DNA of 33,964 nt from RUG708 sp050946535 (GCA_050946535.1 JBMNUZ010000017.1:1-33964); one strand, 5' to 3'; shown: positions 1 through 7,067, counted from the first letter of the stretch. The notes: generated from the letters alone by a model not told the origin. Translations and numbers: made by a program.

Positions 1-81
1 TATTATTACAACAATGAGCGGATCCAGAAGAAAACAAATTGGATGCCCCCTGCAAAGTACAGGGAAGCATCCATGTGTTAG
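1..81 (+). CDS. IS3-family transposase OrfB, C-terminal fragment (partial at window edge)
   Basis: Only the last 26 codons are inside the window. They carry the asparagine/arginine-rich YYNNERIQ segment and the following tryptophan-methionine-proline stretch that close the rve integrase domain of IS150/IS3-group transposases. Whether the rest of the gene is intact cannot be seen. The match is by pattern recognition of a short but distinctive tail. Confidence 0.7.
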   Translation, partial: YYYNNERIQKKTNWMPPAKYREASMC

Positions 82-126
82 GTTTGGCTCCTAGATCAAT
101 GTGTCCAGTTTTCTGGGTACATATCA
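1..126 (+). mobile_element. Right end of an IS3-family insertion sequence
   Basis: The window opens inside an insertion sequence. Frame 1 up to the TAG at 79-81 reads as the C-terminus of an IS3-type transposase, with the YYNNERIQ...MPPAKYRE pattern typical of OrfB integrases. After it, 102-126 has the form of an IS3 terminal inverted repeat: read on the minus strand it begins TGATATGTACCC and continues AGAAAACTGGACA. The surface-protein frame begins immediately after this end. The left end and the target-site duplication lie outside the window, so the exact boundary is inferred from the expected terminal TGA/TCA. Confidence 0.8.
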
Positions 127-941
127 CTTACTGGTACTATCATTTCTATCACGTTACAGACAACGAAAAGCTCGCTACTATCATCGATTCGACGATGTCG
201 ACAGCTTCGAAGCCTGACGGCGTGACGACCGATATCAGCGGTTACTCAGATTCAGCTTTCCAGAGTATCATCGACGAAGGAATGGATTACTACAATGCCA
301 ACGCGGCTACTATAGGCAGCGACCGTCTCGATACTATGGCTGCGAACCTCAACCATGACACAGACGACACAGACGACACGACAACGCCTGATTCAGCATC
401 TGATTTCACAGATGTCGATCAGAACAGCTGGTATTACGATGCAGTTGACTATGCTGTAAAGAACGGTCTTTTCTACGGAACTTCAAACACTACTTTCGAA
501 CCTGACAGCGCTATGACGAGAGGAATGTTCGTTACGGTTCTCTACAGATCACAGGATAATCCGGTATCAATCGGTATAGTTCCGTTTACAGATGTGACGA
601 GCAGCGACTGGTTCTACAACGGCGTCGAATGGGCATACAGCGAGGGCATTGCCGCAGGAACATCGTCCACGACGTTCTCGCCGAACGATAGTGTAACCCG
701 TGAGCAGATGGCAGTTCTCTTCTACAATACGGCAAAGGCTGCCGGTGAAGATGTCACTGCTTCGGGAGATCTCTCGCAGTTCTCCGACGCTTCGGATGTT
801 GACAGCTATGCACAGGAAGCTCTGCAGTGGGCTGTAGGCAAAGGACTGATAAACGGTGCTGACGGTCAGCTCATGCCTAGAGATTCAGCTACAAGAGCAC
901 AGGTTGCACAGATCTTCCTGAATTATTCGAATCTCAGCTAA
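127..941 (+). pseudogene. SLH-domain cell-surface protein, 5' end removed by the IS3 insertion
   Basis: This is the 3' part of a surface-anchored protein. Three S-layer homology modules are visible, starting near 405 (FTDVDQNSWYYDAV), 585 (FTDVTSSDWFYNGV) and 780 (FSDASDVDSYAQEA), each followed by a G-[FIL]-x-x-G-T/A turn and a TR-x-[QM] motif. SLH triplets bind pyruvylated secondary cell-wall polymer and hold proteins on the Gram-positive surface. Upstream of them is an unassigned stretch and a short Asp/Thr linker (about 355-385). The open frame runs back to a TTG at 39, but codons before about 127 are insertion-sequence DNA read out of its own frame, so that start is an artefact. The true N-terminus, signal peptide and catalytic domain are lost or lie beyond the element. 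Expression would need an outward promoter in the IS. Confidence 0.75.
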
Positions 942-1052
942 CGGTTATATTGCCTGACTTGCGTCAGGAAAATCGTTAAAAATGAAGAACGGGCCGCCGG
1001 CAGCTATTACCGCTGTTATCGGCGAACCTGTTCAAAATCATATAAAACTTTT

Positions 1053-1100
1053 GCAGAATGCCCCTTCCGATGTACACAGATTCTGCTGCGGAGGAAGGGG
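1053..1100 (+). other. Interleaved inverted repeats: terminator-like hairpin or pseudoknot
   Basis: Two perfect inverted repeats cross each other. GCAGAAT (1053-1059) pairs with ATTCTGC (1080-1086), and CCCCTTCC (1061-1068) pairs with GGAAGGGG (1093-1100), followed by TAGTTTTATGTCTTTT. They could form an H-type pseudoknot, or act as alternatives with the second as a weak terminator for the SLH gene. The rest of 942-1190 shows no convincing gene; a CCTGAC/GTCAGG hairpin at 953-968 lacks a T-run. Confidence 0.45.
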
Positions 1101-1190
1101 TAGTTTTATGTCTTTTCAGGCGGCCATGCCGGCTTTCGTGAGCCAGTGTGTGCCGTCTTTTTACTTATGGCTTTCGGGATATGTCAAGAC

Positions 1191-1220
1191 TTGTTTTATG
1201 AGAAAAAATGCGTGTATAAT
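1191..1220 (+). promoter_or_regulatory. Sigma-A-type promoter for the YczE-like gene
   Basis: TTGTTT (1191-1196) and a perfect TATAAT (1215-1220) are 18 bases apart. The start codon lies 33 bases past the -10 box. Confidence 0.55.
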
Positions 1221-1252
1221 CGTTCGAACAGTCTTAAGGGGGAAGATATGGA

Positions 1253-1924
1253 TTGACTGAAAATGAAGAAAAAAATTCCGCATTGATAATGAGATGGGTT
1301 TTCTACGGCATCGGAGTGGTGTCGCTTTCGCTCGGAATAATCCTGACGTCAAAATCGGATTTGGGAGTTTCGCCGATCATATCGATAGCGTACGCTTCAT
1401 CTGTATCCGGAGGATTCGACTTCGGAAACGCGAGCTTCGTAATGTATATCGTCATGGCGGTGGTGGAATACATTCTCAAGGGGAGGAACTTCAAAATATA
1501 CGATCTGCTGCAGCTCCCGCTGGCATTTCTGATGTCGAGGCTTTTCGACCTGTTCGGCGAGTACCTTCCGGATGCTTCTTTAGTGCCCGAAAGGATCCTG
1601 TTTCTGGCGCTCGGAATAATATTCACAGGAACAGGCGCAGCCATGATGCTCAACTGCAGACTTGTGCCTAACCCGGCGGACGGTCTGGTCCAGGCGCTGT
1701 CTGATTTGACAGGGAAGCCGCTCGGACTTATAAAGAACTTTTTCGACATCACGTGCGTCGCGATAACCGCTGCTGTCGGATACATATTTACAGGCGGTTT
1801 CCCGGGTCTCGGTATCGGCACCATCGCGTCGATGATATTCGTGGGAAGAGTCATTGCTCTGTACAACCACATGTTTATGGACAGAATGCTGGCGGTCACA
1901 GGCCTGGCGGACCGTTCAGAGTGA
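1253..1924 (+). CDS. YczE/YyaS/YitT-like integral membrane protein
   Basis: This is a 223-residue multi-pass membrane protein of the YczE/DUF6198-like group. The GVSPIISIAYA and GLGIGTIASM segments and the repeated hydrophobic stretches (about five or six membrane spans) are typical. The family is conserved in Firmicutes, and its biochemical role is not established. The start is taken as TTG at 1253, because AGGGGGAAG (1236-1244) sits eight bases before it and no in-frame ATG occurs until codon 13. An out-of-frame ATG-GAT-TGA at 1248 lies between the ribosome binding site and the start. The gene has its own promoter and appears to be a single transcription unit. No specific substrate can be proposed. 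Confidence 0.75.
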   Translation: MTENEEKNSALIMRWVFYGIGVVSLSLGIILTSKSDLGVSPIISIAYASSVSGGFDFGNASFVMYIVMAVVEYILKGRNFKIYDLLQLPLAFLMSRLFDLFGEYLPDASLVPERILFLALGIIFTGTGAAMMLNCRLVPNPADGLVQALSDLTGKPLGLIKNFFDITCVAITAAVGYIFTGGFPGLGIGTIASMIFVGRVIALYNHMFMDRMLAVTGLADRSE

Positions 1925-2221
1925 TTCCCGTAAAGACGGCTGCCATGGTTCTGCCGGTGAAAGGTGAAGACGAGTTCCAGCGGCAGAGGCAGATCCAGAC
2001 TTGTTTTGGCGAAGAATCAGGACTCGTTCCAGTCTGAGAATTAAGGGTGCGCTCCGGCCGGAGGATTCAAAGTCTGTCCCGGCGGCGAGAGATGAAGAAA
2101 GTGCGGCGTATTCCGGCGGGAAATAATTCGTATTCCTGCGGTTGTGTCTGCCAGATCGAGAGATTTACGAAAGATATAATTATAAAAATTTTCTGAACAA
2201 AATATTAATATTATATAACCA
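1925..2221. other. Intergenic spacer, no gene seen
   Basis: No coding frame with plausible codon use or a ribosome binding site is visible. The only structure noted is the perfect 12-base palindrome CTCCGGCCGGAG (2052-2063). The stretch from about 2160 is AT-rich and leads into the dut promoter. No clear terminator for the preceding gene is visible. Confidence 0.5.
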
Positions 2222-2249
2222 TTGCGAACGGGGCAATACGTGCTACAAT
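2222..2249 (+). promoter_or_regulatory. Promoter upstream of dut
   Basis: TTGCGA (2222-2227) and TACAAT (2244-2249) with a 16-base spacer lie about 70 bases before the dut start, next to an AT-rich tract at 2160-2215. Confidence 0.5.
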
Positions 2250-2319
2250 AAGAAGAATATCGCATTAATACATTTTTTAGCAGATTTTTCTAGCAGTACA
2301 AAAGAGAAGGTAAATTTAT

Positions 2320-2766
2320 ATGGAAATGATCAGACTCAACGTAAAGAAGCTCGACAGCAGGGCCCGTATGCCTGTCTACGCCTCAAAATCGGCTGCAGGC
2401 ATGGATTTATACGCTCTGACTGCGGTTCCGGTCCTCCTTCATCCTGGTGAGACCGTCATGATACACACCGGACTCGCGATGGAGATTCCTGAGGGATACG
2501 CAGGATTCGTCTATGCAAGAAGCGGACTCGCCGTCAGGAACGGGCTTGCTCCCGCAAACAAAGTAGGCGTCGTGGATTCGGACTACAGAGGCGAGATAAT
2601 GGTTGCCATTCACAATGGTTCAGATCAGGATCAGCGAATCGAAGACGGCGAAAGGATCGCGCAGATGGTCATCGCACCGGTCCAGCACGCGCTGATCGTG
2701 GAAAGCAAAGAGCTCAGCAGCACCGAACGCGGCGAGGGCGGTTTCGGTTCAACCGGCACGAAATAA
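2320..2766 (+). CDS. dut: Deoxyuridine 5'-triphosphate nucleotidohydrolase (dUTPase)
   Basis: This enzyme hydrolyses dUTP to dUMP and pyrophosphate. That keeps uracil out of DNA and supplies dUMP for thymidylate synthesis. All five motifs of the trimeric dUTPase family are present in order in the 148-residue protein: AGMDLYA (26-32), YARSGLAV (65-72), GVVDSDYRGE (83-92, catalytic Asp86), RIAQMVI (112-118) and the Gly-rich P-loop-like C-terminal arm RGEGGFGSTG (137-146). The length is normal for the family. AGAAGG is found about nine bases before the ATG. The next gene starts 14 bases after the stop, so the two are probably co-transcribed from the promoter at 2222. Confidence 0.95.
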   Translation: MEMIRLNVKKLDSRARMPVYASKSAAGMDLYALTAVPVLLHPGETVMIHTGLAMEIPEGYAGFVYARSGLAVRNGLAPANKVGVVDSDYRGEIMVAIHNGSDQDQRIEDGERIAQMVIAPVQHALIVESKELSSTERGEGGFGSTGTK

Positions 2767-2780
2767 CTGGAGAATCAGGA

Positions 2781-3242
2781 ATGACAGCAAAAGTACTTAC
2801 AACATTTTTTATGTCGATGCTTCCTATCGTCGAACTGAGAGGTGCGATTCCGGTAGGCGTCGCAGAGGGTCTTCCGCTGTGGGAGGCGATCGTGATATCG
2901 ATCATCGGGAATATGGTTCCTGTCCCGTTCATCATAATCTTCATCAAGAAAATATTCGCCTGGATGAGGACGAAGAGCGAGAAGCTGAACGCATTCGTCG
3001 ATAAAATGGAAGCAAAGGCAGATGCAAAGAGCGATAAGGTGAGGAGATACGAATTCTGGGGGCTCTTCGCTTTTGTAGCGATTCCGCTTCCCGGCACCGG
3101 TGCATGGACAGGTTCTCTGATCGCGGCGATGCTCGATATGGACCTGAAAAAGGCTATTTTGCCGATATTCCTCGGCGTATGCACCGCAGGATTCATCATT
3201 TCGGTAATCACTTACGGAGCGTTCAGTATCTTTACGAACTGA
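2781..3242 (+). CDS. Small multidrug-export family membrane protein (COG2426 type)
   Basis: This 153-residue protein has the features of the family named putative small multi-drug export protein. An N-terminal PIVELRGAIPVG motif follows the first hydrophobic stretch, a second hydrophobic span runs around residues 32-55, then a charged Lys/Glu/Asp-rich segment (about 60-90), then FAFVAIPLPGTGAWTG and a last pair of hydrophobic spans. The family resembles half-size SNARE-associated/DedA-like membrane proteins, and drug export has not been firmly shown for it. A GGAG ribosome binding site (2769-2772) precedes the ATG, 14 bases after dut. Confidence 0.8.
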   Translation: MTAKVLTTFFMSMLPIVELRGAIPVGVAEGLPLWEAIVISIIGNMVPVPFIIIFIKKIFAWMRTKSEKLNAFVDKMEAKADAKSDKVRRYEFWGLFAFVAIPLPGTGAWTGSLIAAMLDMDLKKAILPIFLGVCTAGFIISVITYGAFSIFTN

Positions 3243-3343
3243 GAAGGATGATCTTTTCCATGAACACGGCTGCCGGATGTAAAATATTTAATGCCGGCTG
3301 CCGGACTGTAAACCATAAAATCAGGGTTTTGTAAAATTTTCAC

Positions 3344-3372
3344 TTGCAAACGGCACCTGTTTCATGTATAGT
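3344..3372 (+). promoter_or_regulatory. Promoter of the tRNA-Ser gene
   Basis: TTGCAA (3344-3349), a 17-base spacer and TATAGT (3367-3372) end 12 bases before the mature tRNA 5' end. Confidence 0.75.
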
Positions 3373-3384
3373 AAACAAGGTCTT

Positions 3385-3471
3385 AGAGGGTTGACCGAGC
3401 GGCTAAGGAGCTCGCCTGGAACGCGAGTAAGGCGTCATGCCCCGCGGGTTCGAGTCCCGTGCCCTCTGCCA
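3385..3471 (+). tRNA. tRNA-Ser (GGA anticodon)
   Basis: This is a class II tRNA with a long variable arm. The acceptor AGAGGGT pairs with GCCCTCT. The anticodon stem CTCGC/GCGAG encloses the loop CTGGAAC with anticodon GGA. The variable arm is extended, the T arm is GCGGG-TTCGAGT-CCCGT, and an encoded CCA lies at 3469-3471. The anticodon and variable arm identify a serine tRNA reading UCC/UCU. Confidence 0.95.
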
Positions 3472-3481
3472 GATTATTCAG

Positions 3482-3524
3482 AAACCGTCAGATCGTTGAG
3501 CTTTCAACGGTCTGGCGGTTTTTT
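3482..3524 (+). terminator. Rho-independent terminator after tRNA-Ser
   Basis: AACCGTCAGATCGTTGA pairs with TCAACGGTCTGGCGGTT across a short loop, followed by a run of T. Confidence 0.9.
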
Positions 3525-3597
3525 AGTTGAAATGTTAAGCCCTATCAGACCGGCGAAGTGCAGAAACGTGAAATGTAATAATTTGTAAAAATATATA

Positions 3598-3626
3598 TTG
3601 ACAGAAATTGGTAATGACTGTATCAT
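3598..3626 (+). promoter_or_regulatory. Strong promoter for the YdbC-like gene
   Basis: A perfect TTGACA (3598-3603), a 17-base spacer and TATCAT (3621-3626). The open frame downstream formally extends back into this -35 box, which shows that the upstream codons are not translated. Confidence 0.8.
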
Positions 3627-3708
3627 GATCATAGAGACGATCGTCGGAAACAAGCGCAGCACTGCAATCTGCGCACAGCTTTGCAATATGAAGGAAGGTG
3701 ATATCAAC

Positions 3709-4023
3709 ATGCCTCAGAACAGCGGAAAGAGAGGCAGAGACGATGACTTCAGCTTTGAAATCAAAAAGCATTTCGGAGTGCTTTCGACATCTGCACGTGG
3801 ATGGAACAAAGAATTCAATTATGTCGTGTGGAACGGAAGAGATCCCAAGTACGATATCAGAGAGTGGCAGCCCGATCATGAAAAGATGAGCAAGGGTGTG
3901 ACGCTCACTAAAACTGAAGTCGGAGAACTTCTGACTATCCTGAACGACAACGCAGAAGAGTTCAGAATCGACGATGATGAGGAGGAAGAAAGCAGACCGC
4001 AGGATGAGCGGCTCGTTTCATAG
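3709..4023 (+). CDS. YdbC/PC4-family single-stranded nucleic-acid-binding protein
   Basis: This 104-residue protein matches the bacterial YdbC relatives of the eukaryotic coactivator PC4. The diagnostic core runs FEIKKHFGVLS...GWNKEFNYVVWNG, then KYDIREW-P-HEKMSKG, with the GVTLT turn. PC4/YdbC folds bind single-stranded DNA or RNA as dimers, and in bacteria they are thought to act in transcription or RNA handling. The start is ATG 3709, preceded by AAGGAAGGTG (3691-3700); 37 further in-frame codons upstream overlap the promoter and are rejected. The C-terminus is very acidic (DDDEEEE). The gene stands alone between its own promoter and a terminator. Confidence 0.88.
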   Translation: MPQNSGKRGRDDDFSFEIKKHFGVLSTSARGWNKEFNYVVWNGRDPKYDIREWQPDHEKMSKGVTLTKTEVGELLTILNDNAEEFRIDDDEEEESRPQDERLVS

Positions 4024-4030
4024 CTTGAAA

Positions 4031-4079
4031 GCGCCGCAGCAGGCGGCGCGCATAATAAATCAGCCGGCACGGTGTGCCG
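4031..4079 (+). other. Two GC-rich hairpins in the 3' untranslated region
   Basis: GCGCCGC/GCGGCGC and CCGGCAC/GTGCCGG form two stable hairpins between the YdbC stop and the true terminator. Neither is followed by a T-run, so they may be 3'-end stabilisers. Confidence 0.45.
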
Positions 4080-4151
4080 GTATCGTTCAATAAAGGTGTG
4101 CGGCAGCGCACAGATATGATCCCAGTCACAATAATAATTACTTTTTCCAGG

Positions 4152-4177
4152 GCTCCGGTTTGCGCCGGAGCTTTTTT
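4152..4177 (+). terminator. Rho-independent terminator of the YdbC-like gene
   Basis: GCTCCGG and CCGGAGC pair across a TTTGCG loop and are followed by TTTTTT. Confidence 0.85.
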
Positions 4178-4182
4178 ATTAT

Positions 4183-4269
4183 GCGTAAGAGTGCTGTTAA
4201 GCGCCGGCAGGGTGCGGAGTGATTACGCGTAAGAGCGCTGTTGAGCGCCGGCAGGGTGCGGAATGATTT
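4183..4269 (+). repeat. Two-copy 44-base tandem repeat in spacer
   Basis: Copies at 4183-4226 and 4227-4269 both begin GCGTAAGAG and contain GCGCCGGCAGGGTGCGGA, with only a few substitutions. No gene is seen between 4180 and 4372. The core CCGGCAGGGTGCGGA recurs once more inside the first D-like gene (5694-5708). Confidence 0.85.
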
Positions 4270-4372
4270 GATGAGCCGTAGTACGTAGTACCGGATCGGG
4301 ATTCTCTGACGAGGCGTTTTGAACTGACTGCAGTTTGCTATGTGGCCGGCTGCCGTCCGCAACTCGCAGAAC

Positions 4373-4401
4373 TTGACTTTTCGGACCAGGATGGGTAATA
4401 A
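4373..4401 (+). promoter_or_regulatory. Probable promoter of the nitrogenase-like/hyp operon
   Basis: TTGACT (4373-4378) and TAATAA (4396-4401) are separated by 17 bases. Transcription would start near 4408, just before the structured leader. Confidence 0.6.
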
Positions 4402-4407
4402 TATAGA

Positions 4408-4537
4408 TATAGATCTGAGGTCGAAATAATATATTGAGATCAAAGATGCGCGATATTGAATACCATAAAATCAATCGGAAACTAATGGAATGGACCGCAT
4501 CTTTTTGATGCGGTTTTTTGTTTGCAGGAGAATACAG
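4408..4537 (+). promoter_or_regulatory. Attenuator leader: antiterminator/terminator switch before the operon
   Basis: A complete intrinsic terminator (ACCGCATC/GATGCGGT with TTTTTT, 4494-4519) sits only 18 bases before the first start codon. Its 5' arm, CGCATCTTT (4496-4504), is perfectly complementary to the upstream AAAGATGCG (4442-4450), so a nine-pair antiterminator can form instead. Upstream, GATCT (4412-4416) can pair with AGATC (4437-4441), which would abut the antiterminator strand, and CGATatTGA/TCAATCG can form a hairpin between the two arms. This is the architecture of a transcriptional attenuator or riboswitch. I do not recognise the sensing domain as a known class. Confidence 0.7.
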
Positions 4538-4798
4538 ATGGAAACGAGAATCGCCATTTTAGGGATTATAGTTGAAGATATGGAGTCGACAGGACGTATA
4601 AACGAACTGCTGCACAGCTGCAGCAGCTATATCATAGGCAGAATGGGACTGCCGTACAGACAGGCTGGTGTCAATATCATCTGCATCGCTCTGGACGCAC
4701 CTCAGGACGTCATTAACACGCTGGCGGGCAGAATAGGCAAGGTCAGAGGCGTCAGCGCGAAGACGATTTACTCCAGGGTGGAGCGCAGCGGAAACTGA
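4538..4798 (+). CDS. TM1266-like ACT-fold regulator (iron-only hydrogenase system regulator family)
   Basis: This 86-residue protein carries the signatures of the family annotated as putative iron-only hydrogenase system regulator (TM1266 type, a NikR-C/ACT-like ferredoxin fold without a DNA-binding domain). RIAILGIIVED is at the N-terminus, then a SYIIGRMGLPYR motif around residues 29-40, then IICIALDAP and GKVRGVSAKTIYS. Family members are usually found beside FeFe-hydrogenase maturation genes; their ligand is unknown. The start is ATG 4538 with GCAGGAG at 4525-4531. Sixteen upstream in-frame codons lie inside the leader terminator and are rejected. It is the first gene of the operon, 29 bases before the NifH-like gene, so it may sense a product or cofactor state of the encoded system. 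Confidence 0.8.
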   Translation: METRIAILGIIVEDMESTGRINELLHSCSSYIIGRMGLPYRQAGVNIICIALDAPQDVINTLAGRIGKVRGVSAKTIYSRVERSGN

Positions 4799-4827
4799 CG
4801 CCCACCTGTAACTTTACGAGGTGAAAG

Positions 4828-5655
4828 ATGTTAAAGGTTGCTATTTACGGAAAGGGCGGAATCGGAAAGTCGACTACCGTCAGCAATATCTCGGCTGCTC
4901 TTGCGGAAAAGGGCCTGAAGGTCATGCAGATAGGCTGCGACCCAAAGGCCGATTCGACCGTGCTTCTCAGGCACGGTGAGGATCTGCCGACGGTGCTCGA
5001 CACTGTAAACCATAAAAAGAACGATTTCGAACTGAATGAGATATGCAGAGAAGGATTCGGCGGAGTCATCTGCGTCGAGGCAGGAGGCCCGGTGCCGGGA
5101 TTCGGATGTGCCGGAAGAGGAATAATAACGGCGCTCGCAAAGCTTGCCGAAAAAGGTGCATACGAAGTGTACAAGCCTGACATCGTCTTCTACGACGTGC
5201 TCGGCGACGTGGTGTGCGGCGGATTTTCGATGCCGATGAGAAAAGGATACGCTCAGAACGTGTTCGTGCTCACGTCGGGCGAGAACATGTCGATACACGC
5301 GGCGGCAAACATCGCGATGGCGATCGAGAATTTCAGGGGCAGAGGATATGCGAGACTCGGCGGCATGATACTGAACAGCCGCGGCGTAAAGAATGAAATG
5401 GAGAAAGTGCAGGAGCTGTGCGACGATTTCCACACAGGAATAGTCGGCGTGCTCCCGAGGAGCAGCACGGTGCAGGAAGCGGAACCTCTCAACAAGACGG
5501 TTATAGAAGCTTTCCCTGAAAGCAGCATGGCTCAGGAGTACAGAAAGCTGGCGGACGCTGTCTACGAAGTCTGCCGGAATTCAGAAACAGCAGGCGCGGA
5601 TTCTGCAGCTGCAGGCGTCTCAGACGCCGGAGCAGAGAAAGGACAGGCTGACTGA
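4828..5655 (+). CDS. NifH-like ATPase/reductase, copy 1
   Basis: This is an iron-protein homologue of the nitrogenase/BchL/CfbC superfamily, a homodimer that couples MgATP hydrolysis to one-electron transfer from a [4Fe-4S] cluster. Visible are the P-loop GKGGIGKST (8-16), the switch I region GCDPKADST (36-44), and the two cluster ligands Cys94 (in GFGCAGRG) and Cys130 (in LGDVVCGG), with the following GGF switch II segment. Arg97, the equivalent of the ADP-ribosylated arginine of NifH, is present. The protein is 275 residues and ends in an unusual 25-residue Ala/Gly/Ser/Glu-rich tail absent from copy 2. CGAGGTG precedes the ATG by four bases. Its stop overlaps the start of the next gene (TGATG), implying coupled translation. 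It is not a true NifH by context, since no nifENB is present. Confidence 0.9.
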   Translation: MLKVAIYGKGGIGKSTTVSNISAALAEKGLKVMQIGCDPKADSTVLLRHGEDLPTVLDTVNHKKNDFELNEICREGFGGVICVEAGGPVPGFGCAGRGIITALAKLAEKGAYEVYKPDIVFYDVLGDVVCGGFSMPMRKGYAQNVFVLTSGENMSIHAAANIAMAIENFRGRGYARLGGMILNSRGVKNEMEKVQELCDDFHTGIVGVLPRSSTVQEAEPLNKTVIEAFPESSMAQEYRKLADAVYEVCRNSETAGADSAAAGVSDAGAEKGQAD

Positions 5656-7067
5656 TGCTGAGGAAATTAAGCCACGACATAAACAAGCCGGAACCGGCAG
5701 GGTGCGGATGTCTGACGGATTCCTGCGCTCAGGATATGCTGAATGCGTTGGCTTCGAAAGGGCCGGCGAGCATGCGCATGGCGGAAGCTCATTTTCCGGC
5801 TCCTTTTAAGGAAGGTCTCGAGTTCAGCTCGCCGGCCCGCGGCATCTGGAACATCGTGCACACCGGCATGCTGATTCCGGAATCGCACGAAATTTTCGTC
5901 TGCGCCGAGGGATGCCTCCGAGGTGTCGTGCTCACAGCGGCGGAAATGAATGCGATGAACCGTTATTCGGCAATCGAAGTGCGTGAAAACAATGTTCTCA
6001 CGGGCGGCATGGAGGAACTCATGGTTGACGGAGTCGCAGATGTTCTCGAAAAGCTTCCTTACAAGCCGAAGGCTGTATTGCTGTTCATCAACTGCCAGCA
6101 TTTCTTCCTGGCGTATGATCAGGAATACGTGTTCGACACGCTGAAAAAGAGATTTCCGGATATAGATTTCGACGACTGCTATATGATTCCTACGCTGAGG
6201 AAAAGCGGAATCACGCCCGACCAGAAGATGAGAATACAGATGTACGAGCTTCTGAAGCCGCAGCCGTTCGACGACAGCCTGATAAACATCATCGGCAGCA
6301 ACAGAAAGGTATTCGCCCAGAGCGAAATCTACGGCATCGCCGAAGCCGGCGGCAAAAAGATCGTGCAGATTCACGACTGCGGGACTTACGAAGAGTACCA
6401 GAATATGGCGAGAGCGCCGCTGAACATATACATCGAGCCGCTCGCTGCGAACAGCGCAGAAAGACTTGAGAAGAGGCTCGGACAGAAGTATCTTTACATG
6501 CCAGTCTTGTTCGGATATGACAGGCTGGATGAAAACTACGGGAAACTGGCAGCGTACTGCGGTATTGACGCGCCTGACACCTCGGCGCTCAGAGCGGAGG
6601 CAGATGCGGCTCTTGCAGACGCTCTCGAAGTAATTGGAGAGACTCCGGTTGCGGTTGACTATTCCTTTACGTTCGAGATACTGAGTCTGACGAGGCTGCT
6701 GATCGAGCACGGCTTCAACGTGCGCGAAATCTATGCCGACGGTTTTGCCGCAGAGGAAGCGGAAGATTTCAGATGGCTTCAGGAAAATTATCCTGACATC
6801 AGGATTTCATCGTGCATCAGACCTCAGATGAGGTTCGCCGACAGGCACAGAGACGAGAAATATCTGGCGCTCGGCCAGAAGGCAGCCTACTTCACGGGAA
6901 CGGATTATTTCGTAAACGTCGTCGAAGGAGGCGGTGACGAGGGACTCCTCTACGGATATAAAGGTATCGTGAGGATCGCGGAACTGATGAAGGAAGCCTT
7001 TGAGGAGCCGAAGGACATGAAGACGCTGATCCAGCGCAAAGGCAGGGGGTGCGAAAGTCTGGTATGA
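5655..7067 (+). CDS. Nitrogenase component 1-like protein, D-type subunit, set 1
   Basis: A 470-residue oxidoreductase of the nitrogenase component 1 superfamily (NifD/NifK/BchN/BchB fold), the likely catalytic partner of the preceding NifH-like protein. Conserved cysteines are Cys83 and Cys87 (IFVCAEGCLRG) and Cys147 (INCQ). The spacing from Cys83 to Cys147 matches the second and third P-cluster cysteines of NifD. The first P-cluster cysteine is replaced: the corresponding segment reads FSSPARGIW (57-65). The N-terminus carries an extra CxCx4C group (Cys17, Cys19, Cys24) of unknown role. The C-terminal VNVVEGGGDEGLLYGYKG region (about 420-437) resembles the usual component 1 ending. It overlaps its neighbours at both ends (TGATG and ATGA). 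Substrate and cofactor cannot be read from sequence. Confidence 0.85.
   Translation: MLRKLSHDINKPEPAGCGCLTDSCAQDMLNALASKGPASMRMAEAHFPAPFKEGLEFSSPARGIWNIVHTGMLIPESHEIFVCAEGCLRGVVLTAAEMNAMNRYSAIEVRENNVLTGGMEELMVDGVADVLEKLPYKPKAVLLFINCQHFFLAYDQEYVFDTLKKRFPDIDFDDCYMIPTLRKSGITPDQKMRIQMYELLKPQPFDDSLINIIGSNRKVFAQSEIYGIAEAGGKKIVQIHDCGTYEEYQNMARAPLNIYIEPLAANSAERLEKRLGQKYLYMPVLFGYDRLDENYGKLAAYCGIDAPDTSALRAEADAALADALEVIGETPVAVDYSFTFEILSLTRLLIEHGFNVREIYADGFAAEEAEDFRWLQENYPDIRISSCIRPQMRFADRHRDEKYLALGQKAAYFTGTDYFVNVVEGGGDEGLLYGYKGIVRIAELMKEAFEEPKDMKTLIQRKGRGCESLV

Noticed and set aside
39..126. Apparent N-terminus of the SLH protein
   Set aside because: These codons are transposase and terminal-repeat DNA of the IS3 element read in another phase.
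982..1260. Plus-strand frame of 92 codons after the SLH fragment
   Set aside because: It has no ribosome binding site and no family resemblance. It spans the crossed inverted repeats and the promoter of the next gene, so it is probably spacer.
4490..4537. N-terminal extension of the TM1266-like protein
   Set aside because: It coincides with the leader terminator. The ATG at 4538 has a ribosome binding site and begins the conserved domain.
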